A model generated the notes under the pieces. It was not told the origin of the DNA and did not search any database. It saw only the letters and a list, made by a program, of their open reading frames with translations. A DNA stretch of 32,060 nt from Lachnospiraceae bacterium (GTDB lineage: Bacteria; Bacillota; Clostridia; Lachnospirales; Lachnospiraceae), in the NCBI GenBank assembly GCA_900763175.1, contig CAAFJI010000064.1, forward strand, positions 1 to 32,060, in the 5' to 3' direction. The position numbers and the translations under genes were made by a program. Positions 23,897 through 31,118 of this stretch are shown piece by piece. Position 1 is the stretch's first letter. Every line of letters starts with the position of its first letter.

Positions 23897-25128
23897 AAGA
23901 GATTATTTTCAGTAAATATTCTAATGAGAGAAGCCGCTCCTTTGCCATTCGCACGGATATTCTGGAAGAAAACGGAAAAAGATGGCTGGAGAAAACCTGG
24001 TTATATCCAGAGGGAAAGGAACATATCCTTCGGATGTCCCAGTGCAGTGAGATACTGAATGAATTGTATGGGGAAATTCCCTTTGTAAGCAATAAATGTG
24101 AAGCCAGAGAGAATTGTGTGCAGCTGGAGTACCTGGAGGAGAAAAATCTGGCAGAATATCTGGATGACCTTTTGGAAAAGGGAAAAACGGAAGAGGCGAA
24201 GAGTATTTTCACCGGATACCTGGAAAATGTGAAGCAGATACACAGCAAAAAACCATTTAAAATGACTGAGGATTTTAAGAAGGTCTTTGGCTGTACCAAA
24301 ATGCCAGAAGGACTGACCTGTACAGAGGTGACAAATATTGACATGATTTGTGATAACGTGGTGCTGACCAGTCCGTATACCCTTCTTGACTATGAATGGA
24401 CCTTTGAATTTCCGGTACCCTGTGAGTTTGTTCTTTACAGGATCATCCATTATTACATCCAGGTTCACAAAGTAAGAGAAACTTTGGATGAGAAGACACT
24501 GTATAAACAATTCGGAATCTCAGAAGAAAGAAGAGCTGCCTTTGCAAAGATAGAAAAAGGCTTTCAGGCTTATATTACCGGAAAGCACGTTCCAATGCGT
24601 GAAATGTACACAGATATGACACCAGGTATAGAGTATGTATCTCATAGTGCCGTAGGTGCACTACAGATTTATTTCACAGAGCAAAAAGGCGGATATGCAG
24701 AGCAAAATTCCGTGAAACGGCCGATTATGAATAAAAAGGCAAAATGTACACTGGATCTGCCAAAGAAGTGCAGATTTTTACGCATTGATCCGGGAGATCA
24801 TCCCTGCGCAGTTCTTCTTGGAGAAATTTCTTTTGATGGACAGCCAGCATCCATGAAGGGAGTTCAGATCCCGGATGGAGCGCTGTTTGGACGCTGGGCA
24901 TTTCTGGAAAGATTTGACCCATGTATTGGGGACATTCCAGTGCCGGAAGGAGCAAAGAAGGTTACGCTGAAGCTGGAAATTGATGAGGAAAATATGGATA
25001 TGCTAAGACATATCCGTGTTCTTGAGCACAAAAACCGCAGTTTGGTGGAAAAACTGGGGAACCGTGCGAAAAAAGCAGTTCACCGTCTAAAAAATACTTC
25101 GGAAAGTTCTGTTAAGAAAGGGAAATAA
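23893..25128 (+). CDS. Kinase-like protein (APH/LPS-kinase fold) with C-terminal beta domain
   Basis: A 411-residue protein that standard annotation might call hypothetical. Residues ~1-230 show the layout of a small-molecule or LPS kinase. A candidate ATP lysine is K34 in RWLEKTW, and a hinge-like LEYLEEKNLAEYL precedes the helical lobe. The catalytic loop is NID150MICDN155, with the kinase spacing H/N-x-D-x4-N; LLD166YEW stands in for the DFG metal site. Residues ~275-362 form a beta-rich domain with FLRIDPGDHPC, a pattern I associate with surface-glycan enzymes. The last ~45 residues are helical and basic (LEHKNRSLVEKLGNRAKKAVHRLK), perhaps a coiled coil or membrane-binding tail. It overlaps the methyltransferase by 4 bp and ends one base before the next gene. 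The fold call is from motifs only. Confidence 0.65.
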   Translation: MKEIIFSKYSNERSRSFAIRTDILEENGKRWLEKTWLYPEGKEHILRMSQCSEILNELYGEIPFVSNKCEARENCVQLEYLEEKNLAEYLDDLLEKGKTEEAKSIFTGYLENVKQIHSKKPFKMTEDFKKVFGCTKMPEGLTCTEVTNIDMICDNVVLTSPYTLLDYEWTFEFPVPCEFVLYRIIHYYIQVHKVRETLDEKTLYKQFGISEERRAAFAKIEKGFQAYITGKHVPMREMYTDMTPGIEYVSHSAVGALQIYFTEQKGGYAEQNSVKRPIMNKKAKCTLDLPKKCRFLRIDPGDHPCAVLLGEISFDGQPASMKGVQIPDGALFGRWAFLERFDPCIGDIPVPEGAKKVTLKLEIDEENMDMLRHIRVLEHKNRSLVEKLGNRAKKAVHRLKNTSESSVKKGK

Positions 25129-25129
25129 A

Positions 25130-27604
25130 ATGAGTCAAAACGTAATGCTGGTAGAAAAAGAGCGGTTTCTTTTGAACGATACCCGCAAATATATGATCAC
25201 GGGAAGAATTTCAAAAGAAGCAGAAATAGAGTGTTATATAGATGGAACACGCCTTCCGGCAGAAGTAAACAAGATAACAGTAATGAATGCGTTTATGCGT
25301 TCTGTGGAAACAAAAAATCCAGGTGGAAAATGGGTAGAAGTGGTGATTTCCCTTCCGGAAAACCTGAAGCAGTACAAAAAGCTTGAGGTATATGCGGTGT
25401 CTGGGAAGCTGCGTGTTTCCTGGTATAAGATGAGAACAAAGGAGCTGATGAAAAAGCAGGGAAAACCGCAGCTCTTTATTGATGATGAGTCTGTTCTGCA
25501 GGAGAAAGGCGTGGTTGTGATTACCGGATGGGCTGTTGGAACTACCTCCCTCACCATAAAATTATATGACGAGAATAAGCAGCCTCTTCCCGTAAAGCTA
25601 AAGAAAACCACCCGAATGGACGTTGCCGAAATGTTCCGGGAGTGTGAGGTGGGAAAAGACTGCGGCTTTAAACTTAAGGCAGAGAATGTATCAGGAAAAA
25701 AGGCATATCTGGTGCTCAAAGATGCAAATGGAAAGAAAGCTGTATATAAAGTAGGAATTTCTAAAAGCGAGCGCCTTAAGGAAATGGTGAGCGTTTATGC
25801 GCAAAAGGCAGCTGTATCCTATCGTTCCAATGGTATCTATACCGTAATAACGAAGGCTATTCACAAGCTCGGTCAGATGAGACAAGGGGACGGACTTTAT
25901 CAGACCTGGCTGAAGGAGAATCCGGTTACCAGGCAGGAGCTGAAGAAGCAGAGAAACACAGTCTTCAAGGAAAATATCAAGTTCAGTCTTGTGGTACCTC
26001 TTTATAAAACAGACAAATTTCTGCTGGATTCACTGGTGGATTCTGTACTCGCCCAGACCTACAGCAACTGGGAGCTTTGTCTTTCAGACGGAAGTGGAGC
26101 AGATTCTCCTATTAAGGGTCTTCTGGAAGAATATCAGAAGAAGGATTCCAGAATTAAAGTGGTATATAATGAGAAACAACTGCAGATCTCAGATAACACA
26201 AATGCGGCTATAGGAATTGCCACTGGAAATTATATTGCATTTGCAGACCATGATGACACACTGGCACCAGAGGCTTTTTATCAGATGGCACGTGAAATCG
26301 AGGCACATCCGGAGGCTGAACTTGTTTATTCCGATGAGGATATTATCGATATAAAAGGACGACGCCTTTTTCCTCATTTTAAGCCGGATTATAACCCGGA
26401 TTATCTGTGCTGCGTCAACTATATCTGTCATCTGGTCGTGATAAAAAGAACACTTATGGACAAAACAGGTCTTTTGCGTTCTGAATACGATGGCTCTCAG
26501 GATTATGACTTTCTGCTTCGCTGTACGGAGCACACCAAAAGCGAAAATATCCGTCATGTTCCGAAGATTTTATACCATTGGAGAAGCCATGAAGGCTCTA
26601 CAGCCGGAAATCCGGATGATAAGCCGTACGCAGTGATCGCAGGAGAGAAAGCCCTTGCAGGTCATTATGAGCGCCTTGGCTTAGATGCGGAAGTGGAATA
26701 TACCGGCAGTCCGGTGGTTTTCAGAACTCATTTTGCGATTCAGGGGAACCCAAAGGTTTCCATTCTGATTCCCAATAAGGATCATACGGAGGATCTGGAT
26801 AAATGTGTGACCTCTATTATGGAAAAAAGTACCTGGAAAAATGTTCAGGTCATTGTGATTGAGAATAACAGTGAGAAGGAGGAAACCTTCCGGTATTATG
26901 AAGAGTTAAAGAAGCGTTATTCTCAGGTGAAGGTCGTAACATGGGATGGACCGTTTAACTATTCTGCAATCAACAATTTTGGTGCGAAATATGCGGATGG
27001 GGATTATTTCCTTCTGTTGAATAATGATACAGAGGTGATCACTCCGGAATGGCTGGAAAATATGATGGGCTACTGCCAGAGAGAAGATGTTGGTATTGTA
27101 GGCGCCAAGCTTCTCTATCCGGATAATACTGTTCAGCATGCAGGCGTTGTAGTAGGAATTGCAGGATTTGCAGGACATATTCTTACCGGATATGACAGAT
27201 ATGCCACCGGATATTTGTGGAGGCTTTGCACCACGCAGGATGAGAGTGCCGTGACCGGTGCCTGTCTGATGGTGAAACGCAGTGTGTATGAAGAAGTGGG
27301 TGGATTGGATGAGAGCTTTGCCGTGGGCCTGAATGACATTGATTTCTGTCTCCGTGTAAGAGCTATTGATAAGCTGGTTGTGTTTACCCCGGAAGCTTGT
27401 CTGTACCATTATGAATCCAAGTCACGAGGCCTTGAGAACACACCAGAGAAGAAGGCACGCCTTCAAAGAGAAGTGGATCATTTCAGAGAGCGCCATGGTG
27501 ATTTCCTGAAAGCAGGAGATCCCTATTATAATCCGAATTTAAGCATTGTAAGAGGAGATTGTGCATTTAGAATGGCCTCTGAGAAAAAAGATGAGATTAT
27601 CTAG
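25130..27604 (+). CDS. Large GT2 glycosyltransferase with two catalytic domains and an N-terminal accessory region
   Basis: An 824-residue protein. Residues ~1-270 are a non-catalytic, beta-rich region in which one unit reads VVITGWAVGTTSLTIKLYD...RMDVAEMF...CGFKL. The first GT-A domain begins near residue 284 (FSLVVPLYKTDKFLLDSLVDS) and has the metal motif DHDD near 371. The second begins near 540 (KVSILIPNKDH) and has LLNNDTE near 628, YPDNTVQHAG, and NDIDFCLR. Tandem GT2 enzymes of this sort extend surface polysaccharides, often rhamnans, from nucleotide sugars at the inner face of the membrane. No membrane segment is evident. It is the last gene of the operon and is followed by a strong terminator. 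The sugar and linkage are unknown. Confidence 0.9.
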   Translation: MSQNVMLVEKERFLLNDTRKYMITGRISKEAEIECYIDGTRLPAEVNKITVMNAFMRSVETKNPGGKWVEVVISLPENLKQYKKLEVYAVSGKLRVSWYKMRTKELMKKQGKPQLFIDDESVLQEKGVVVITGWAVGTTSLTIKLYDENKQPLPVKLKKTTRMDVAEMFRECEVGKDCGFKLKAENVSGKKAYLVLKDANGKKAVYKVGISKSERLKEMVSVYAQKAAVSYRSNGIYTVITKAIHKLGQMRQGDGLYQTWLKENPVTRQELKKQRNTVFKENIKFSLVVPLYKTDKFLLDSLVDSVLAQTYSNWELCLSDGSGADSPIKGLLEEYQKKDSRIKVVYNEKQLQISDNTNAAIGIATGNYIAFADHDDTLAPEAFYQMAREIEAHPEAELVYSDEDIIDIKGRRLFPHFKPDYNPDYLCCVNYICHLVVIKRTLMDKTGLLRSEYDGSQDYDFLLRCTEHTKSENIRHVPKILYHWRSHEGSTAGNPDDKPYAVIAGEKALAGHYERLGLDAEVEYTGSPVVFRTHFAIQGNPKVSILIPNKDHTEDLDKCVTSIMEKSTWKNVQVIVIENNSEKEETFRYYEELKKRYSQVKVVTWDGPFNYSAINNFGAKYADGDYFLLLNNDTEVITPEWLENMMGYCQREDVGIVGAKLLYPDNTVQHAGVVVGIAGFAGHILTGYDRYATGYLWRLCTTQDESAVTGACLMVKRSVYEEVGGLDESFAVGLNDIDFCLRVRAIDKLVVFTPEACLYHYESKSRGLENTPEKKARLQREVDHFRERHGDFLKAGDPYYNPNLSIVRGDCAFRMASEKKDEII

Positions 27605-27650
27605 AGTAGATTGATCTAAAAAGACTGCAAACATTTATCTGAAAAAACAG

Positions 27651-27697
27651 AAGCCAGTCTGTTTCCGGAAGAATACGGAAATCAGACTGGCTTTTCC
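27651..27697. terminator. Bidirectional terminator between convergent genes
   Basis: AAGCCAGTCTG (27651-27661) pairs with CAGACTGGCTT (27683-27693), with an inner TTTCCG/CGGAAA extension. T-runs follow on both strands (TTTTCCTTT on plus; CTGTTTTTTC on minus). It serves the plus-strand glycosyltransferase and the minus-strand carboxypeptidase, whose stop is at 27699-27701. Confidence 0.88.
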
Positions 27698-27698
27698 T

Positions 27699-28958
27699 TT
27701 AAGATTTGATTACTTTCACCATTCTCCAGATCAGGAGAATGAGAAGAACAAGAAATATGCCTGCAATAATGAAGTAAGGAATATAAGTGTGTTTCTCAGA
27801 AAAGGTCTTTGCAGCCTGCATATTTTGCTCTCCTTCCTGAACAATGGAGGTGTCTTCTGCCTGGGCAATCTCCAGAACAGCAGTTCCTACAGCAGTGCCC
27901 CCGAAAAGGTAGGTACGGTTAATGGTGTCACCATTCTGAGCATCCTCGTAGGTCAGACTGTCTGCCGTGCTTCCAACAGGAATCACTACATTGCCGCCGG
28001 AAACAATGCTGAAATCGTCATTGCCGAGAGAAAGCTGCTGAAATTGGTCAAATCCGTAGTTCAAAATGGAAGCTGCGTCTGGAAGGGTTTGTCCGGAAGC
28101 ACCCTTCAGGACAACTCCGATAAGAGTCATTCCATTTCGCTGTGCCGCACAAACCAGTGTACTTCCGGAGGCTTCGGTATAGCCCTCCTTTCCACCAATG
28201 CAGCCCTCGTAGAAATCTGTGCTTCCAGCATCAGTCATGGTAAACTTGCTGGTAAGGTTACGGGCAGAGGCCTTATTGGTAGCTGGAATGGTGTAGCTGG
28301 CAGCAGTTGCTATCGTGCGAAAAGCCTCGTTCTGGATGGCAGCCTGCATGATCAGTGCCATATCATGGGCTGTGGTATGCTGATTGTCATCAGGAAGTCC
28401 AGTAGGATTGGTGAAAACCGTATTGGTGCAGCCGAGTGCTGTGGCACGGTCATTCATCATCTGTACAAATCCTTCTACAGAGCCGCCTACGTGTTCGGCA
28501 ATCTGCAGGGCAATATCATTGGCAGAAGCAAGCATTACAGCATATAAACACTGCTCAACAGTAAAAACCTCGTCCACCTGAGAGGAAATACTGGCACCGC
28601 CATCTGTGACACCGGAAACGCCTGTTGCGGTCATGGTAATCTCGTCTGTAAGCTGCGTGTTTTCCAGCGCCAAAAGGCAGGTCATGATCTTTACTGTACT
28701 TCCTGGGAAAAGGACCTCATCTGCATTTTTTGAATAAAGAATGGTGTTGGTATCGTTTTCCATCACCACTGCGGCTTCCGAAGAGATATCAGATGCTTGT
28801 GGCCATCCGGAAATGGAATTGGTGGAAACACTGCCTGAGGTATCGGCAGCAGCAGTCTCTGTGGCAGCAGCCTCTTCTGCAAAAATGGGAGTCTGGGATA
28901 GAAGAGAAGTACACAATCCCAAAGCCAGAAGTGTTGAGGTGATCTTTATCTTTTTCAT
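27699..28958 (-). CDS. DacF/PBP5-type D-alanyl-D-alanine carboxypeptidase with KEG in place of KTG
   Basis: A 419-residue penicillin-binding protein of the S11 family, which removes the terminal D-Ala of peptidoglycan stem peptides. It has a signal peptide (residues 1-27), an Ala/Thr-rich linker, the nucleophile motif S87-T-V-K90, and S145-A-N147. The third motif reads GGK257-E-G259 instead of the usual KTG. The codons at 28182-28190 on the minus strand are AAG GAG GGC. A C-terminal hydrophobic helix (YFIIAGIFLVLLILLIW) followed by basic residues anchors it to the membrane. The ribosome binding site AGGAG is about 11 bases upstream. The gene is alone on this strand and convergent to the polysaccharide operon. 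Activity may be altered by the motif change. Confidence 0.9.
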   Translation of the reverse strand: MKKIKITSTLLALGLCTSLLSQTPIFAEEAAATETAAADTSGSVSTNSISGWPQASDISSEAAVVMENDTNTILYSKNADEVLFPGSTVKIMTCLLALENTQLTDEITMTATGVSGVTDGGASISSQVDEVFTVEQCLYAVMLASANDIALQIAEHVGGSVEGFVQMMNDRATALGCTNTVFTNPTGLPDDNQHTTAHDMALIMQAAIQNEAFRTIATAASYTIPATNKASARNLTSKFTMTDAGSTDFYEGCIGGKEGYTEASGSTLVCAAQRNGMTLIGVVLKGASGQTLPDAASILNYGFDQFQQLSLGNDDFSIVSGGNVVIPVGSTADSLTYEDAQNGDTINRTYLFGGTAVGTAVLEIAQAEDTSIVQEGEQNMQAAKTFSEKHTYIPYFIIAGIFLVLLILLIWRMVKVIKS

Positions 28959-28987
28959 AGTATATTAAACTCCTGTTGTGAAAAACT

Positions 28988-29059
28988 AGAGCGTGTTTGG
29001 AAAATGCTTTCTGCAAAATGGGGCGTGTAGATTGCAGGAATGATTTTTAAAAACGCTCT
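28988..29059 (-). repeat. Dispersed inverted-repeat element, copy C (72-bp deletion form)
   Basis: It starts AGAGCGTGTTT and ends AAACGCTCT. Read on the minus strand it matches the first ~50 bp and the last ~25 bp of copy B, with the ~90-bp middle missing. The junction falls at a TTGC shared by both sides in copy B. It lies in the presumed 5' leader of the minus-strand carboxypeptidase gene. Confidence 0.8.
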
Positions 29060-29065
29060 AAGATT

Positions 29066-29071
29066 ATTATA
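29066..29071 (-). promoter_or_regulatory. Extended -10 element for the carboxypeptidase gene
   Basis: On the minus strand the sequence reads TGATATAAT, an extended -10 with a perfect TATAAT. No convincing -35 is seen 16-18 bp upstream, which an extended -10 can tolerate. A transcript from here would carry repeat copy C in its leader. Confidence 0.5.
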
Positions 29072-29172
29072 TCATCTGTAATAGTATTCCTGTAAAATAG
29101 AAAAATATTTTACATTTATATACCATCATATCCTAAAAAACATGGTAATTCAACCTTTCTTTTACAGCTTCC

Positions 29173-29201
29173 TTGCAAAAATGTTTCTTCAATGTTAAAA
29201 T
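29173..29201 (+). promoter_or_regulatory. Promoter for the downstream glycosyltransferase unit
   Basis: TTGCAA (29173-29178), a 17-bp spacer and TAAAAT (29196-29201), about 30 bp before the start codon at 29232. It is the only candidate in the divergent gap with reasonable spacing to a start. Confidence 0.5.
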
Positions 29202-29231
29202 AAGGACACTATAACAGCAAAGGATTTAAAT

Positions 29232-31109
29232 ATGAGCGAAAAAAATGCATCAGAGGGACGGATCCAGTGGTCACGTTTCTTCAAAAAATTATCTCCCTAT
29301 ATGATCCAGAAGGGACTTTTGTATCTGAAGCATTACGGTCCGAAGGAATTTTGGATACGGCTCCATGAGCGGTTTGAACCAGAAGAAATTCCCTATGGTC
29401 TCTGGTACCAGGCATATGCCCCAGACCAGACGGTCCTTGATAAACAAAGAAAGAAGAAATTTTCCTACGCTCCTATGGTCAGCGTAGTAGTTCCTGCCTA
29501 TCGGACACCAGAGCTTTTTCTGCGCCAGATGATAGAGTCTTTGATCGGACAGACTTACGGGAACTGGGAGCTTTGCATTGCAAATGGAAGCCCGGAGGAT
29601 ACCTCCATGCAAAAGGTTCTGGAGGAATACAGCCAGAAGGATAAGAGAGTCCGTTGGGTGGATCTCAAAGAAAATCTGGGAATCGCAGAGAATACAAATG
29701 CAGCTTTTTCAATGGCAAAAGGAGAATTTGTGGGGCTTTTGGATCACGATGACCTTCTTGCACCCAATGCCCTTTATGAAGTGGTAAGCAAATTAAACAG
29801 CCATGAAAATGCAGAAGCCGTTTATACAGATGAGGACAAAGTGACCGCAGATCTGAAGGAGCATTTCCAGCCTCATCTGAAGCCGGACTTCAATCTTGAT
29901 CTTCTTCGTTCTAATAATTATATCTGCCATTTCTTTGTGGCAAAACGCAGCCTTGTGGAAAAAGTGGGAGGCTTCCGCAGGGAATTTGACGGGGCTCAGG
30001 ATTATGACTTTATTTTCCGTTGCGTAGAGCAGGCAAAGGAAGTAGTACACGTACCGGAGATCGTTTATCACTGGCGTACCCACAAGGCCTCCACAGCAGA
30101 CAATCCTGCCAGTAAGATGTATGCCTTTGAAGCAGGAAAGCGGGCAATCGAGGCCCATTTGGAGCGTACCGGAGTGAAGGGAACTGTAAGCCATACAGCA
30201 GATCTTGGCTTTTACAGGGTGAAGTATCCGGTTCAGGGTCATCCTCTGATATCCATCATCATTCCCAATAAGGATGAGAAGGAAACATTGGAGAAATGTC
30301 TGGAGTCCATCCGCAAAAATACTCTTTATGAGAATTATGAGATCATTATTGTGGAAAATAACAGTACCACGGATGAGATATTTGAGTATTACAAAAAGCT
30401 TTCCAAGGATCCCAGAATCCATCTGATCTGCTGGAAACGGGAATTTAACTATTCTGCGATTAATAATTTTGGCGTAAAAAATGCCAGAGGAGAGTACCTG
30501 CTGTTCCTGAATAATGACGTAACGGTTATTACAGAAGACTGGCTTAATGAGATGCTGGGAGTCTGCCAGAGAACAGAAGTCGGAGCAGTTGGCGTGAAGC
30601 TGATCTATCCGGACAATACCATTCAGCATGCAGGCTGTGTGGTGGGAATGGGCGGAATCGCAGGGCATATGTTTGTAGATATGCCGGCTGACCGTACCGG
30701 ATATCTTCACAAAGCTTCCATTTTACAGGACATGACTGCTGTGACAGCGGCTTGCATGATGATGAAGCGCAGTGCTTTTGAAAAGGCAGGAGGCTTTACT
30801 GAAGAACTGGCAGTTGCGTTTAATGATGTGGATCTTTGCCTGAAAACAGGAAAGGCTGGTTATCTGGTGGTATATGATCCTTATGTGAAGCTGTACCATA
30901 TGGAATCCAAAACCCGTGGAGCAGAAAACAACGAGACGAAAATGAGACGTTTCCAGAACGAGATTGAATATATGCGCAGCAACTGGATTGATATTTTAAA
31001 GAATGGAGATCCCAATTATAACAAGAATCTTTCCTTAAACAAGTGGAATTATTCTTTAAGACCTCTTCAGGGTATGCTTGCGAAATCAGACGAAAGAAAC
31101 AAGGACTAA
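29232..31109 (+). CDS. GT2 glycosyltransferase with two catalytic domains
   Basis: A 625-residue paralogue of the 824-residue enzyme upstream, but without its long N-terminal accessory region; only ~80 helical residues precede the first GT-A domain (MVSVVVPAYRT). The metal motif DHDD is near residue 169. The second domain starts near 338 (LISIIIPNKDE) and has FLNNDV near 424, YPDNTIQHAG and NDVDLCLK. The second domains of the two proteins share long motifs such as FNYSAINNFG. The role is probably addition of successive sugars to a surface polysaccharide. The start has AAAGGA seven bases upstream. The next glycosyltransferase begins 9 bp after the stop. Confidence 0.9.
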   Translation: MSEKNASEGRIQWSRFFKKLSPYMIQKGLLYLKHYGPKEFWIRLHERFEPEEIPYGLWYQAYAPDQTVLDKQRKKKFSYAPMVSVVVPAYRTPELFLRQMIESLIGQTYGNWELCIANGSPEDTSMQKVLEEYSQKDKRVRWVDLKENLGIAENTNAAFSMAKGEFVGLLDHDDLLAPNALYEVVSKLNSHENAEAVYTDEDKVTADLKEHFQPHLKPDFNLDLLRSNNYICHFFVAKRSLVEKVGGFRREFDGAQDYDFIFRCVEQAKEVVHVPEIVYHWRTHKASTADNPASKMYAFEAGKRAIEAHLERTGVKGTVSHTADLGFYRVKYPVQGHPLISIIIPNKDEKETLEKCLESIRKNTLYENYEIIIVENNSTTDEIFEYYKKLSKDPRIHLICWKREFNYSAINNFGVKNARGEYLLFLNNDVTVITEDWLNEMLGVCQRTEVGAVGVKLIYPDNTIQHAGCVVGMGGIAGHMFVDMPADRTGYLHKASILQDMTAVTAACMMMKRSAFEKAGGFTEELAVAFNDVDLCLKTGKAGYLVVYDPYVKLYHMESKTRGAENNETKMRRFQNEIEYMRSNWIDILKNGDPNYNKNLSLNKWNYSLRPLQGMLAKSDERNKD

Positions 31110-31118
31110 GGAGACATT

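Noticed and set aside
29187..29215. Alternative promoter TTCAAT-17-TATAAC before the glycosyltransferase at 29232.
   Set aside because: Its transcript would start around 29222, at or within the ribosome binding site; TTGCAA-17-TAAAAT upstream is better placed.
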